64,000 bases of DNA, taken from NCBI RefSeq assembly GCF_036946495.1, contig NZ_JAQIIX010000002.1, forward strand, positions 1,426,001-1,490,000, read 5' to 3'. Positions 41,087 through 51,378 of the stretch are shown one piece after another; positions within the stretch are counted from its first letter, which is position 1, and every line of letters starts with the position of its first letter. A program made the position numbers and the translations under genes. Below the pieces are notes generated by a model. That model ran no database searches, was not told the origin of the DNA, and saw nothing but the letters and a program-made list of their open reading frames with translations. The DNA is from Mycolicibacterium neoaurum. GTDB taxonomy: Bacteria > Actinomycetota > Actinomycetes > Mycobacteriales > Mycobacteriaceae.

Positions 41087-42576
41087 AGTGTCGCTTCCTT
41101 CTTGTCGTCGATGACCGCCGCGAGTTCGTCGTCCAGCGACGGTCCGGCGAGGATCCGGTCGGCGTCCAGCCGCTCGGGATGGCGTACCGCGATGACGGCC
41201 AGCGCGACGATGCCGACCAACCACCACAGCGCCACGAAGTAGCCCGCCATGTCCAGCGGATGTGTCAGTGGTGCAACGAAACTGAACACGGTGATACCGG
41301 CCCCCGCGCAGAACACCGGGAACAAGAAGGCCAGGCCCACCAGCGGTACCACCAGATGGGTGAACACCCGGAACTCTGCACGTCGGTAGCGCAGGTAGTA
41401 CACCGGACACGCTACGCACACCGCCATGTAGATCGGCAGCACGCCCACCGTCAGCACCGTGCCGGTCACCATGAATCCGGTCACCGGACCGTATGTCAAC
41501 CCGACAGTCAGTGTCACCGCGGTAGCCGCGGCGAAGATGACGGCGATCGCCACCACCGGTGAGCGGAACCGGAAATGGGTGCGGGTGAACGCCTTCGGTA
41601 GGGTTCCCGCCCGACCCAGCGCCCAGGCCACCCGTGTAGCGGCCATGCCGGCGCCGTTGGCCGACGCCAGGCCCGAGCTGAGCAGCGTGATCAGCAGCAC
41701 CACCCAGCCGACACCCCAGAAGGTCCGGGTGATCTCCATCCAGGGGTCGCCGTCGCCGTATGCCAGGAAGCCGGCGTATTGATCAGGGCCGAAGTAGACC
41801 GCCGATGCATAGGTGGTGGTCACGAAGAATGCCCCGACAAGGAGCACCGATCCGATGACGGCCCACTTGATCGTGCGCTTGGGGTCCTTGGCCTCCTCGG
41901 CCAACGGAGCAGCTGCATCGAAGCCGATGAACGCCAGGAATGCGTAGACCGCCCCGGCGAGGATGCCGCTCATGCCGGTAAATCCTTCGACGGTCGAGTG
42001 ATCGGTCCAGAACACCGACAGCGTGTTGCGGTCACCCGCGGCGACGATCATCCACGCCGAGATGACGAGCAGCACAACGATTTCCAGAGCGCCGAGCAGC
42101 ATCCCGGCGCGGGTACCGAACTGCGCGCCCAGGTAGTTCATGACCAGCGCCAGTCCGATACAGCCCAGCGCACCGATGATCCACCACGCCGTGTAGCCCA
42201 ACCCGAGTGCACCGTCGACCGCACCGCCCACCATGTTGCCGACCAACAGGGCCAGGTAGGGCAGCGCGGCGGCGTAGACGAGCATGGTGCCCCAGCCGGA
42301 CAGGAAGCCGGCGCCGCCGTGGAAGGCGGCCGCCAGATAGGACGACATACCGGCGGCCGAGGTCACCCGCTTGGCCAGCTGGCCGATCGCCACCGCGACG
42401 CAGACACAGCCCAGCATGGCGAACACCACCGAGGCCGGCAGCGCGCCGCCGGCGAACGACGCGCCACTGATGACGGCGAAGGCCGCGCCGACACCCGGGG
42501 CCATGGTCGCGATCGAGACGAAGGTCGCCTCCGGCAACGTCACGCTGTTGCGGGCCAATCCTTCCGAGTCGGTCAC
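41083..42576 (-). CDS. APC-family amino-acid/amine permease
   Basis: This 497-residue transporter has about twelve to fourteen membrane helices. It shows the APC helix-1 region LPEATFVSIATMAPGVGAAF, SSYLAAAFHGGAGFLSGW, FLAFIGFDAAAPLAEEAKDPKRTIKWAVIGS (the consensus amphipathic region) and SSGLASANGAGMAATRVAW. It differs from AnsP at 4245 and belongs to the group near ethanolamine/amine permeases. The GTG start overlaps the PhyH stop. It presumably brings in the compound acted on by PhyH. Confidence 0.82.
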   Translation of the reverse strand: MTDSEGLARNSVTLPEATFVSIATMAPGVGAAFAVISGASFAGGALPASVVFAMLGCVCVAVAIGQLAKRVTSAAGMSSYLAAAFHGGAGFLSGWGTMLVYAAALPYLALLVGNMVGGAVDGALGLGYTAWWIIGALGCIGLALVMNYLGAQFGTRAGMLLGALEIVVLLVISAWMIVAAGDRNTLSVFWTDHSTVEGFTGMSGILAGAVYAFLAFIGFDAAAPLAEEAKDPKRTIKWAVIGSVLLVGAFFVTTTYASAVYFGPDQYAGFLAYGDGDPWMEITRTFWGVGWVVLLITLLSSGLASANGAGMAATRVAWALGRAGTLPKAFTRTHFRFRSPVVAIAVIFAAATAVTLTVGLTYGPVTGFMVTGTVLTVGVLPIYMAVCVACPVYYLRYRRAEFRVFTHLVVPLVGLAFLFPVFCAGAGITVFSFVAPLTHPLDMAGYFVALWWLVGIVALAVIAVRHPERLDADRILAGPSLDDELAAVIDDKKEATL

Positions 42577-43499
42577 GACGTGACCCCGGCGGCATCGGAG
42601 ATCATGTTCATCAGGGTGTTGGCCGAGCCCTCGCGGCCGGCGGCATCGGTCATCGCGTCGATCGACAACGAGCCCGTGGCATCCGCGCGGATGACCGACA
42701 GCGGATCCTTCACATCCCCCACGTATCCGATGGCAAAACAACCGAGTTGGTAGCCCATCAACTTGAGCAGGTCGTCGTCCAGGGTGCGCGCGACCTCGAT
42801 GGGGGTCGACAGGTACTGATTCTCCTCCTGGCGCACCCAGCCGACCGCGTAGGTGATGTTCAGCGCCTGGCGCACCTTGTCCTCGGTCGTATTAGCACCG
42901 CCGCCGTGGTAGATCTTGCCGTTGTAGAGCAGAACTGAGCCCTTCTCCATCTCGGCGGGCAACGATTCCTCCTGGCTGAACTTCTCGTCGGTGCCGAGCA
43001 GATGGCTCCCGGGGACGACACGGGTGGCCCCCATCTCCGCGGTGTAGTCGCTCATCGCCCACAATGTGTTGCACTGCACCTGGTATTCGGCCGGGAATTC
43101 GAAGAAGTCCCAAGCCAATTCGTCACGGTGGATGGCCTGCGCCGGTGATCCCGGGCCGATCGAGATGACCTGGGTCAGATGCAGCTGGAAGGCCGAGGCA
43201 TGGCTCAGGTACTCGGCGGCCACCTCGAGGATGGTGGGATGGGCGATCAGCCGGCGTGAAGTCTCCGACCGTGCGATCAGCGATCCCGTTCTCCTGGTGC
43301 GCAGCCCGAGGAAATTGTCCGCCCCGTACTCGGTGCCCTCTACGTACGGACTGAGTTCCTCGTTGATCCGGTCCATGGTCTCGGCACTGACGAGGTTGTC
43401 GATGATGACGTAGCCGTCGCGCCGCATACACGCGGTGATCTCCGCGGGTGTCGCGGTCGGCGGAAGGTGGTTCAACGCCTTGTTGTTCAACTCGGTCAC
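42573..43499 (-). CDS. Phytanoyl-CoA-dioxygenase-family oxygenase
   Basis: This 308-residue Fe(II)/2-oxoglutarate oxygenase shows the facial triad as H-x-D in AIHRDELAWDFF and the distal His in KIYHGGGANTTEDKVRQALN, where the Arg binds 2-oxoglutarate. TLWAMSDYTAEMGATRVVPGSHL is typical of PhyH enzymes that hydroxylate small molecules. I start it at GTG 43499 (VTELNNKAL); longer starts would run over the TetR sites. It is first in a PhyH-permease-RidA operon and divergent from a TetR gene. The substrate is unknown. Confidence 0.8.
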   Translation of the reverse strand: MTELNNKALNHLPPTATPAEITACMRRDGYVIIDNLVSAETMDRINEELSPYVEGTEYGADNFLGLRTRRTGSLIARSETSRRLIAHPTILEVAAEYLSHASAFQLHLTQVISIGPGSPAQAIHRDELAWDFFEFPAEYQVQCNTLWAMSDYTAEMGATRVVPGSHLLGTDEKFSQEESLPAEMEKGSVLLYNGKIYHGGGANTTEDKVRQALNITYAVGWVRQEENQYLSTPIEVARTLDDDLLKLMGYQLGCFAIGYVGDVKDPLSVIRADATGSLSIDAMTDAAGREGSANTLMNMISDAAGVTS

Positions 43500-43534
43500 A
43501 GCGGGCACTCCAATGCAGTAGACGAATTTAAATA

Positions 43535-43611
43535 CGACTAGAGTCTGAACTTGAGTCTGTTTCATCGAAGGGACCGCGCGTAACTTCCCGGTAAATCCGA
43601 CTAGAGTCTGA
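43535..43611. promoter_or_regulatory. Two identical TetR-type operators
   Basis: CGACTAGAGTCTGA occurs exactly twice, at 43535-43548 and 43598-43611, with centres 63 bases apart (six helical turns). Each contains the dyad GACT-AG-AGTC. A half copy, TTGAGTCTG, lies at 43551. The right copy ends three bases before the TetR start codon, so binding there would block its own expression as well as the divergent operon. Confidence 0.75.
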
Positions 43612-43614
43612 TTC

Positions 43615-44223
43615 ATGGCAGAGACCATGCGAAGGCTGCCCGCGCAGCGCCGCAGCCGGGAAACCGTGCAACGCATCCTCGACGCCGCTGAACAACTGCT
43701 GGTCACCGTCGGGTACGAGCGCGCCGTCGCAAGCCCGACGGCGCTGGTCGAGGCGGCCGGCGTCAGCAAGGGCGCGTTCTACGCGTATTTCACCAGCCCC
43801 GAGAAGGCCATGGAGACGGTGGCCCTGGGGTATATGGAGAAGTCGACCGAGATGGCCGATGAGTTCGCCGCCGAGCCCTACGACCGTTGGGAACAGGTCG
43901 CCGAACGCGCCATCGACGCCTACAGCAGCTACTACCGGGCACCTGCTGTGCGCGAACTCTGGCTCAACGGGCACCTGTCGCCGGTTGCCGTCGCCGCCGA
44001 CGAGCAGGCCAACCTATATATCGCGACGCGATTGCGGGAGGCAATCATCCGTGTGGCGCCGGGCCACGCCCCCGGATTGGAGCTCTACCACTGCTCGGTG
44101 GCCATCGAGATCCTGGACTATCTGCTGCGATTCGCCTTTCGCAAGGAGCCCGACGGGGACCCGCTGTTGATCAAGGAATCCGCCGTGGCCATGGTGGCCT
44201 ACCTACGAACCGCCGTAGCGTGA
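43615..44223 (+). CDS. TetR-family regulator
   Basis: This 202-residue protein has an N-terminal helix-turn-helix (RSRETVQRILDAAEQLLVTVGY and AAGVSKGAFYAYFTSPEKAM). The C-terminal ligand domain is of ordinary TetR length and is followed by a frame end overlapping the convergent DUF4185 gene by 21 bases. Its promoter carries two identical dyads, so autoregulation and control of the divergent PhyH operon are expected. The inducer is probably the operon's substrate. No ribosome binding site is clear, because the operator fills that position. Confidence 0.8.
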   Translation: MAETMRRLPAQRRSRETVQRILDAAEQLLVTVGYERAVASPTALVEAAGVSKGAFYAYFTSPEKAMETVALGYMEKSTEMADEFAAEPYDRWEQVAERAIDAYSSYYRAPAVRELWLNGHLSPVAVAADEQANLYIATRLREAIIRVAPGHAPGLELYHCSVAIEILDYLLRFAFRKEPDGDPLLIKESAVAMVAYLRTAVA

Positions 44224-45297
44224 CTTCGGCTTGACCGGGTTCACCGCGTACTGAATGACGCGGTACGGCGTGCCGCCGCGAGGCGTGGTGTTCCATTGAC
44301 TGACGAACACCCGCAACTCGTCAAGGGTGGACGCGGGCGAGATGTACCCACCGTAGGGCTGGGCCAACCGGTTGTCGTCGGGTGCGGGTAGCTGCTCGGG
44401 GCGCTCGGGCCAGGGCGCGGCCACGACGACCGTGGTCACCGGCGCCGAACCCAGCTGGGTCGGGTCGTCGGCCACCCGCACCTCCATGTTGCCGGTATCG
44501 GCATTGAAGTACGACAGCACCGTCTTGCCGTCGATCTGCCGGATGCTGAGCTCGCCCACCCGGTCCGTCCACAGCGGTGTCGGGTCATGACCCCAGCCGA
44601 GCGCCGCCGACCACCCCTGCCACCCGGAACGGTCCGGAAAGTGTTGCGGTGCAACGCGGTAGAGGGTGACAGGGGCGGTCCTGTCGAAGCTGTCCGCGAC
44701 GATGTAGACCCAACCGCGTTCGGATTCCGCGGTGGGCACCGGATCGTAGTAGCCACTGATCTGGGACTGCCCCGCACCGGCATGGTCGGCGGGCCGTTCC
44801 GACTCCGCGATCGTGGGCCAGTTCCCCTCGGCGGCATCGGCTTTCACCAGCCGCGACGATGACGGGCGTAATGCCGTGGCCGTCGTCACCAGCAGGTAGT
44901 TCTCCCGGTTGATCGACACCACGCCCGCCGGTAGCTGTGAGGCGCCCGGAGGGGTCGGATCGGCCAGCAGCGGCGTGTCGACACCGGACACACCGGTGAC
45001 GCGCAGGCCGGTGGTGATCGAGTCCGGGTCGACGTGCAGCGCCACCGGTGAATACCACCCGCCGAAGCCGACGCCCTGGCCGGCGAAACTGTCACCACAG
45101 ACCTGCAGCAGTCGACTAGGGAACTCCATGAACTCGCACAGGTCGGTGGCGCCGATACCGTAATCACCTGTCGCCGTGCCGGTTCCGGCGACCGGCCCGA
45201 GCATCACCACCTGACCGGGCGCCAGCTTCAGGTCGGCGTGGGCAGGTGATGCGAGCACCACGGCGGCCACAAGGGTCGCCGCCGCGCCGCGGATCAC
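44203..45297 (-). CDS. Secreted DUF4185-domain protein (Rv3707c-like)
   Basis: This 364-residue protein starts with a signal peptide (AAATLVAAVVLASPAHA, cleaved after AHA). The mature chain is a beta-propeller-like DUF4185 fold with GDYGIGATDLCEF, LQVCGDSFAGQGVGFGGWYSP, SQISGYYDPVPT and LAQPYGGYISPASTLDELRVFVSQWNT. Two cysteines could pair. The ATG overlaps the asd stop (ATGA), a link also seen in M. tuberculosis. Proteins of this fold bind or cleave carbohydrate, but no catalytic residue can be assigned here. Confidence 0.78.
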   Translation of the reverse strand: MIRGAAATLVAAVVLASPAHADLKLAPGQVVMLGPVAGTGTATGDYGIGATDLCEFMEFPSRLLQVCGDSFAGQGVGFGGWYSPVALHVDPDSITTGLRVTGVSGVDTPLLADPTPPGASQLPAGVVSINRENYLLVTTATALRPSSSRLVKADAAEGNWPTIAESERPADHAGAGQSQISGYYDPVPTAESERGWVYIVADSFDRTAPVTLYRVAPQHFPDRSGWQGWSAALGWGHDPTPLWTDRVGELSIRQIDGKTVLSYFNADTGNMEVRVADDPTQLGSAPVTTVVVAAPWPERPEQLPAPDDNRLAQPYGGYISPASTLDELRVFVSQWNTTPRGGTPYRVIQYAVNPVKPKSRYGGS

Positions 45298-46328
45298 AAC
45301 TGGGCGGCCAGCAACTCGGCGATCTGAATGGTGTTCAACGCGGCGCCCTTGCGCAGATTGTCACCGGAGACGAACAGCGCCAGTCCGCGGCCGTCGGGTA
45401 CGCCGGGGTCCTGGCGGATCCGGCCGACCAGCGAATCGTCGGCGCCGGCCGCGGCCAACGGCGTCGGCACGTCCACCAGCGAGACACCCGGCGCCGACGC
45501 CAGCAGTTCGCGGGCCCGCTGCACCGAGAGCGCCTCGGCGAACTCGGCATTGATCGACAGCGAGTGACCGGTGAACACCGGAACCCGCACGCAGGTGCCG
45601 CTGACGGCGAGCTCGGGAATCCCGAGGATCTTGCGGCTCTCGTTGCGCAGCTTCTGGTCCTCGTCGGTCTCACCGGAACCGTCATCGACGAGCGATCCGG
45701 CCAGTGGAACCACGTTGAAGGCAATGGGCGCAACGTATTTGACCGGCGCCGGGTAATCAAGCGCCGAGCCGTCGTGCACCAGCTGCTCGACGCCGTCGAT
45801 GACGGCACGGGCCTGGGTTGCCAGTTCCTCGACACCGGCCAGACCGGTACCGGAGACCGCCTGATAGCTCGACACGATCAGCCGGGTCAGACCGGCCTCG
45901 TCGTGCAGCGGCTTGAGGACCGGCATCGCGGCCATCGTGGTGCAGTTGGGGTTGGCGATGATGCCCTTGGGGCGCACACCGGCGTCGCGATCGAAGTTGA
46001 CCTCCGAGACGACGAGCGGAACCTCGGGGTCCTTGCGCCACGCCGAGGAGTTGTCGACGACGACCGCCCCGGCCGCGGCGAACCGGGGGGCCTGCACACG
46101 CGACATGGTCGCGCCCGCGGAGAACAGCGCGATGTCCAGTCCCGACGGGTCCGCGGTCTCGGCGTTCTCGACCTCGATCTCCTGGCCGCGGAAGGTCAGT
46201 TTCTTGCCTTCAGAGCGCGGCGAGGCGAAAAACCGCACCGAGCTCGCCGGGAAGTCACGGTCCTCAAGGAGCTTGCGCATCACCTGGCCGACCTGACCGG
46301 TGGCGCCGACCACACCGATGTTCACCAT
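45294..46328 (-). CDS. asd: Aspartate-semialdehyde dehydrogenase
   Basis: This 344-residue enzyme reduces aspartyl phosphate to aspartate semialdehyde with NADPH, feeding lysine/diaminopimelate, threonine and methionine synthesis. The NADP loop is GATGQVGQVM (residues 8-17). Catalytic Cys129 lies in IANPNCTTMAAM and the substrate His in VFTGHSLSINAEF. It starts five bases after ask ends, as the second gene of the ask-asd operon. Confidence 0.95.
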   Translation of the reverse strand: MVNIGVVGATGQVGQVMRKLLEDRDFPASSVRFFASPRSEGKKLTFRGQEIEVENAETADPSGLDIALFSAGATMSRVQAPRFAAAGAVVVDNSSAWRKDPEVPLVVSEVNFDRDAGVRPKGIIANPNCTTMAAMPVLKPLHDEAGLTRLIVSSYQAVSGTGLAGVEELATQARAVIDGVEQLVHDGSALDYPAPVKYVAPIAFNVVPLAGSLVDDGSGETDEDQKLRNESRKILGIPELAVSGTCVRVPVFTGHSLSINAEFAEALSVQRARELLASAPGVSLVDVPTPLAAAGADDSLVGRIRQDPGVPDGRGLALFVSGDNLRKGAALNTIQIAELLAAQL

Positions 46329-46333
46329 GGTTA

Positions 46334-47599
<1,266 letters not shown>

Positions 47600-47640
47600 T
47601 GTGTACCTCTCGACCAGCCGGGGATGTCCTGACAAGGATA

Positions 47641-47662
47641 AGGGGTCGGCGCACCCCTTTTT
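47641..47662 (+). terminator. Hairpin with T-tract in ask-amt gap
   Basis: AGGGGT-CGGCGC-ACCCCT followed by TTTTTC looks like a rho-independent terminator on the plus strand. No gene reads into it from the left on that strand, so it may stop antisense transcription across ask. It may instead belong to the untranslated leader of amt. Confidence 0.35.
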
Positions 47663-47734
47663 CACCTCCACCGTCCTGCGCGCAGCACCGGGGCCCAGAA
47701 CCGTTTACCGGCGTGCAACGCGGCGATGCCGTTG

Positions 47735-47747
47735 ACGTAACAGAAAC
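47735..47747. promoter_or_regulatory. GlnR-type box upstream of amt
   Basis: GACGTAACAGAAAC gives the AC-N9-AC spacing of actinobacterial GlnR boxes (AC at 47735 and 47746), and GTAAC-N10-GTTAC forms an overlapping inverted repeat. It lies 55 bases before the amt start. Induction by nitrogen limitation would follow. Confidence 0.55.
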
Positions 47748-47801
47748 GGAGGTTACTGCCAGTGGTCGGCCCGCTCGGGCCGCGCATTCCAGGAGATGTA
47801 G

Positions 47802-49055
47802 ATGGATACAGGAACCACGGCCTTCATACTGTGTTGCATCATCGGCCTGACGCTGATGATCCCCGGCCTTGCGTTGTTCTACGGCGGCATGGTCTCGGTC
47901 AAGAGCTCGACCAACATGATGATGATGACGTTCGGCGCCGTTGCGATCGTCGGCCTGCTCTGGGTGTTGTTCGGATTCTCGATGGTGTTCGGCACGTCCA
48001 TCGGGGGTTTCGTCGGCAACATCACCGAGTTCGCCGGGATGACGAACCTGCTGGAGCCCATGACCACGCTGTCCGGGCTGCCGATCAGTCTGTTCGCGCT
48101 GTTCCAGGCGCTCTTCGCGGCCATCACGGTCGCACTCATCTCCGGCGCGGTGGCCGACCGGATGAAGTTCGGCGCGTGGATGATCTTCGCGGCGGTCTGG
48201 GCGGTGCTGGTCTACTTCCCGGTCGCGCACTGGGTCTTCGCATTCGACGGCGTCGTCACCGAGAACTCGGTGGGTGGCTGGATCGCCAACACCCTCGGCG
48301 CGGTCGACTTCGCCGGCGGCACCGCGGTGCACATCAACGCGGGCGCCGCGGCCCTGGCGCTGGCCATCGTGCTCGGCAAGTCCGCCATGTTCGGCCGGTT
48401 GCGCAAGCCGCACAACGTCCCGCTGACCCTGTTGGGCGCCGGGATGCTGTGGGCCGGGTGGTATGCCTTCAACGGCGGTTCGGCACTGGCGGCGGGTAAC
48501 TCGGCCGCGATCGTCATGGTCACGACATTCGTGGCGACCTGTGCGGCCGTGCTGGCCTGGTTGGCGGTCGAGAAGATCAAGACCGGACACGTCACCGGCG
48601 TCGGCGCGGCGTCGGGCGCCATCACGGGCCTGGTCGCCATCACCCCGGCGTGCGGTGCGGTCACGCCCATCGGCGCCATCTTCGTCGGCGGTATCGCCGG
48701 AGCCATCTGCGTCTACGCGGTCGGACTGAAGGAGAAGTTCGGCTACGACGATTCCCTGGACGTGGTGGGCGTGCACCTGGTCGGCGGCGTCATCGGCACA
48801 CTGCTGATCGGCCTGTTCGCCAGCGAGGGGATGCCGAACGGCGTCAACGGGTTGTTCTACGGCGGCGGTATCGACCTGCTCTGGAAGCAGGCCGTGGCGG
48901 CGGGCGCGGTGATGGCCTACTCCTTCGGCATCGCCTTCGTCATCGCCTTCGCCATCAAGAAGACCATGGGCATCCGCATCTCCCCCGACGAGGAGGAGAA
49001 GGGTATCGACGCCACGTTCCACCGCGATTCGGCCTACGAGTTCGAATTGGCCTGA
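47802..49055 (+). CDS. amt: Ammonium transporter
   Basis: This 417-residue Amt/Rh channel has eleven membrane helices and conducts ammonium. The pore twin histidines are in TAVHINAG (H177) and DVVGVHLVGG (H325). MIPGLALFYGGMVSVKSSTNMMMM opens the protein, as in the family. The ATG has GGAGATGTAG upstream. No glnB/glnD follow; instead the glutamine-synthetase/Glx operon comes next. A GlnR-type box precedes it, so it should be nitrogen-regulated. Confidence 0.93.
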   Translation: MDTGTTAFILCCIIGLTLMIPGLALFYGGMVSVKSSTNMMMMTFGAVAIVGLLWVLFGFSMVFGTSIGGFVGNITEFAGMTNLLEPMTTLSGLPISLFALFQALFAAITVALISGAVADRMKFGAWMIFAAVWAVLVYFPVAHWVFAFDGVVTENSVGGWIANTLGAVDFAGGTAVHINAGAAALALAIVLGKSAMFGRLRKPHNVPLTLLGAGMLWAGWYAFNGGSALAAGNSAAIVMVTTFVATCAAVLAWLAVEKIKTGHVTGVGAASGAITGLVAITPACGAVTPIGAIFVGGIAGAICVYAVGLKEKFGYDDSLDVVGVHLVGGVIGTLLIGLFASEGMPNGVNGLFYGGGIDLLWKQAVAAGAVMAYSFGIAFVIAFAIKKTMGIRISPDEEEKGIDATFHRDSAYEFELA

Positions 49056-49111
49056 GGTTCCCGATGATTCCCCGGCGACCTCGGGTCGTCGGGGTTTCCT
49101 CGGCTTGCACG

Positions 49112-49141
49112 TGTTTCATACAGTGATACTCTGTTTCTTAC
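49112..49141. promoter_or_regulatory. Direct repeats in the glnT promoter
   Basis: TGTTTCATAC (49112-49121) and TGTTTCTTAC (49132-49141) are 20 bases apart, two helical turns, and flank a -10-like GATACT. On the minus strand they read GTATGAAACA and GTAAGAAACA, close to the GAAAC half-site of GlnR boxes. GlnR or the operon's XRE-cupin protein could bind here. Confidence 0.55.
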
Positions 49142-49162
49142 AAAGAGACGAGTCATAACAAG

Positions 49163-50488
49163 ATGACGAAAGTTCTGGTAACCATGACCACCGATCTCGC
49201 CACCCTCGCCGAAGAACACGGCACCCGATTCATCCTCGCGTTGTTCGTCGACCTACGCGGAAAGCCTTGCGCCAAACTGGTTCCCGTCGAAGCCGTCGAC
49301 CAGCTGGCAACCGAGGGCGTCGGCTTCGCGGGCTACGCCGTCGGCGCCATGGGGCAGGAACCCAAGGATCCCGACCTGATCGCCATCCCAGACCCGTCGT
49401 CGTTCACGCCGATCCCCTTCATCAAAGAAGGACTGGCCCTGGTGCACTGTGATCCCCATGTCAACGGCGCACCGTGGCCGTACGCGCCGCGGGTGATCCT
49501 GAAAAACCTGGTGGCCCAGGCCGCCGACGCCGGCTTCGAGCCCTGGGTGGGCGCCGAGGTCGAGTACTTCCTGCTGCGCCGCACCCCCGATGGCGGTCTT
49601 GTCACCGCCGATGCCGATGACACGGCCGCCCAACCCTGTTACGACGCACGCGGTGTCACCCGGATGTATGAGCACCTGACCGATATCTCCACGGCGATGA
49701 ACACTCTGGGGTGGTCCAACTACGCCAACGACCACGAGGACGGTAACGGGCAGTTCGAGCAGAACTTCGCCTTCGCCGAGGCAATGGTGACCGCCGACCG
49801 CGTCGTCACGCTGCGATACCTGCTGTCGATGATCGCCGCCGGACGCGACATGATCGCCACCTTCATGCCCAAGCCCTTCGGTGACCGCACGGGATCGGGA
49901 CTGCACTTCCACCTGTCGCTCACCAGTGGCGGCACACCGGTGTTCCCGTGCGACACCGACGACAAGGGCTTGGGCCTGTCCGCGACGGCCTACGGGTTCA
50001 TCGCGGGCATTCTGGACCACGCCTGCGCTTTGCAGTCGGTCATCGCTCCGACGGTCAACTCCTACAAGCGAACCGGAGCCACCAGCACCACCTCGGGAGC
50101 CTCCTGGGCACCCCGTAAACCCAGTTACGGCGGCAATGACCGCACCCACTACATCCGGGTACCGGACAACCAACGCATCGAACTGCGCGGCGGCGACGGT
50201 TCGGCCAACCCGTATCTGGCGATCGCCGCCGCGCTCGGTGCCGGACTCGACGGCATCAAGCGCAGCCTCGATCCGGGCACCGTGGGCGCACAGGGGCCGG
50301 CGAACCTGCCGCCGACGCTGCTGCACGCCATCGACGAACTCGACGCCGACCCGGTGGTCGCCGGGGTGCTCGACGCCGCCGGCGCGGGCGTGTCCGGCTA
50401 CTTCGCGAACATCAAGCGCGAGGAGTTCTTCACCTACCACGGCACCGTCACGCCGTGGGAGATCGACTCCTATCTGACGGCATTCTGA
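49163..50488 (+). CDS. glnT: Type III glutamine synthetase / gamma-glutamylmethylamide synthetase-like
   Basis: This 441-residue GS-family ligase joins an amine or ammonia to the gamma-carboxylate of glutamate with ATP. Marks are GAEVEYFLLRR (metal Glu), NYANDHEDGNGQFEQNF, GDRTGSGLHFHLSL, APTVNSYKR and RVPDNQRIELRGGDGSANPYLA. It belongs to the GlnT/GmaS branch, whose members next to Glx or Mgs genes make gamma-glutamylmethylamide. An ATG at 49184 (MTTDLATLA) is an equally possible start. It opens a five-gene operon with a GATase, GlxC and GlxD proteins and a flavoprotein, so an amine other than ammonia may be the real substrate. Confidence 0.85.
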   Translation: MTKVLVTMTTDLATLAEEHGTRFILALFVDLRGKPCAKLVPVEAVDQLATEGVGFAGYAVGAMGQEPKDPDLIAIPDPSSFTPIPFIKEGLALVHCDPHVNGAPWPYAPRVILKNLVAQAADAGFEPWVGAEVEYFLLRRTPDGGLVTADADDTAAQPCYDARGVTRMYEHLTDISTAMNTLGWSNYANDHEDGNGQFEQNFAFAEAMVTADRVVTLRYLLSMIAAGRDMIATFMPKPFGDRTGSGLHFHLSLTSGGTPVFPCDTDDKGLGLSATAYGFIAGILDHACALQSVIAPTVNSYKRTGATSTTSGASWAPRKPSYGGNDRTHYIRVPDNQRIELRGGDGSANPYLAIAAALGAGLDGIKRSLDPGTVGAQGPANLPPTLLHAIDELDADPVVAGVLDAAGAGVSGYFANIKREEFFTYHGTVTPWEIDSYLTAF

Positions 50489-50508
50489 GAAGACAAGGAA
50501 CACAACGT

Positions 50509-51378
50509 ATGTGCGGGATAGTCGGGTTACACCTGCGCACCCCGGAGCTCTACCCACGGTTGGGGGAACTGCTCGCGGAGATGCTGGGCGAAATGGCCGA
50601 TCGGGGAGCCGATTCAGCCGGAGTGGCGGTCTACGGCAACCCTGCGTGGTCGCCACCGGGGCGCGGATGTGTGTCGGTGACCGACCTCGACGAGGCACCC
50701 GACCTCGGGCCCGATGTCGAGGTCGTCCAGGTCGATTCGACCTACCTGCTCTCGGCGGACACGCCGTCGGAGGATCTGCTGGACCGGGTGCGCGCGGCGT
50801 ACCCGACGGCGCTGATCGCGGGCTTCGGCGCGGATCTGGCGGTGCTCAAGGGCGTCGGCCATCCACGCGAGCTCACCGAGGCCTGGGGACTGTCCGCGGC
50901 GCAGGGATGGCAGGGAGTCGGGCATACCCGGATGGCAACGGAATCGGCGGTGACCCCCTCGGGTTGCCACCCGTACACCGTCGGACCACAACAATGCCTG
51001 GTGCACAACGGATCATTTGCCAATCACGCCACGATCCGACGTGATCTCCGGCGTGCAGGGGTGATCTTCGACAGCGAGAACGACACCGAGGTAGGCGCCC
51101 GTTTCGTCGCACAGCAGCTGGCGGCCGGCCGGGATGTCGAGACCGCGCTGAAGGAACTGTGCGCCACTTTCGACGGCTTCTACACGCTGCTGGTGTCCAA
51201 CCACGATTCGTTCGCCGTGGTACGTGACGCCATCGCGTGTAAGCCGGCGGTGATCGCCGAAACACCCGACTGGGTCGCGATGGCCAGCGAGTACCGAGCG
51301 CTGTCCGGGCTGCCCGGTGTCGAGGCAGCCAAGATCTGGGAACCGGAGCCGGAGGTGGTCTACGCATGGACGAGATGA
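50509..51378 (+). CDS. Class II glutamine amidotransferase (GlxB/MgsA-like)
   Basis: This 289-residue Ntn-type amidotransferase begins MCGIVGLHLR, so Cys2 is the nucleophile. GEMADRGADSAGVAVYG, WQGVGHTRMATESAVTPSGCHPY and CLVHNGSFANH complete the active site. It is a stand-alone version of the glutaminase domain of glutamate synthase, as in GlxB or MgsA. AAGGAA lies ten bases before the ATG. It overlaps GlxC by four bases. It should release an amine or ammonia from a gamma-glutamyl substrate made by the upstream ligase. Confidence 0.85.
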   Translation: MCGIVGLHLRTPELYPRLGELLAEMLGEMADRGADSAGVAVYGNPAWSPPGRGCVSVTDLDEAPDLGPDVEVVQVDSTYLLSADTPSEDLLDRVRAAYPTALIAGFGADLAVLKGVGHPRELTEAWGLSAAQGWQGVGHTRMATESAVTPSGCHPYTVGPQQCLVHNGSFANHATIRRDLRRAGVIFDSENDTEVGARFVAQQLAAGRDVETALKELCATFDGFYTLLVSNHDSFAVVRDAIACKPAVIAETPDWVAMASEYRALSGLPGVEAAKIWEPEPEVVYAWTR

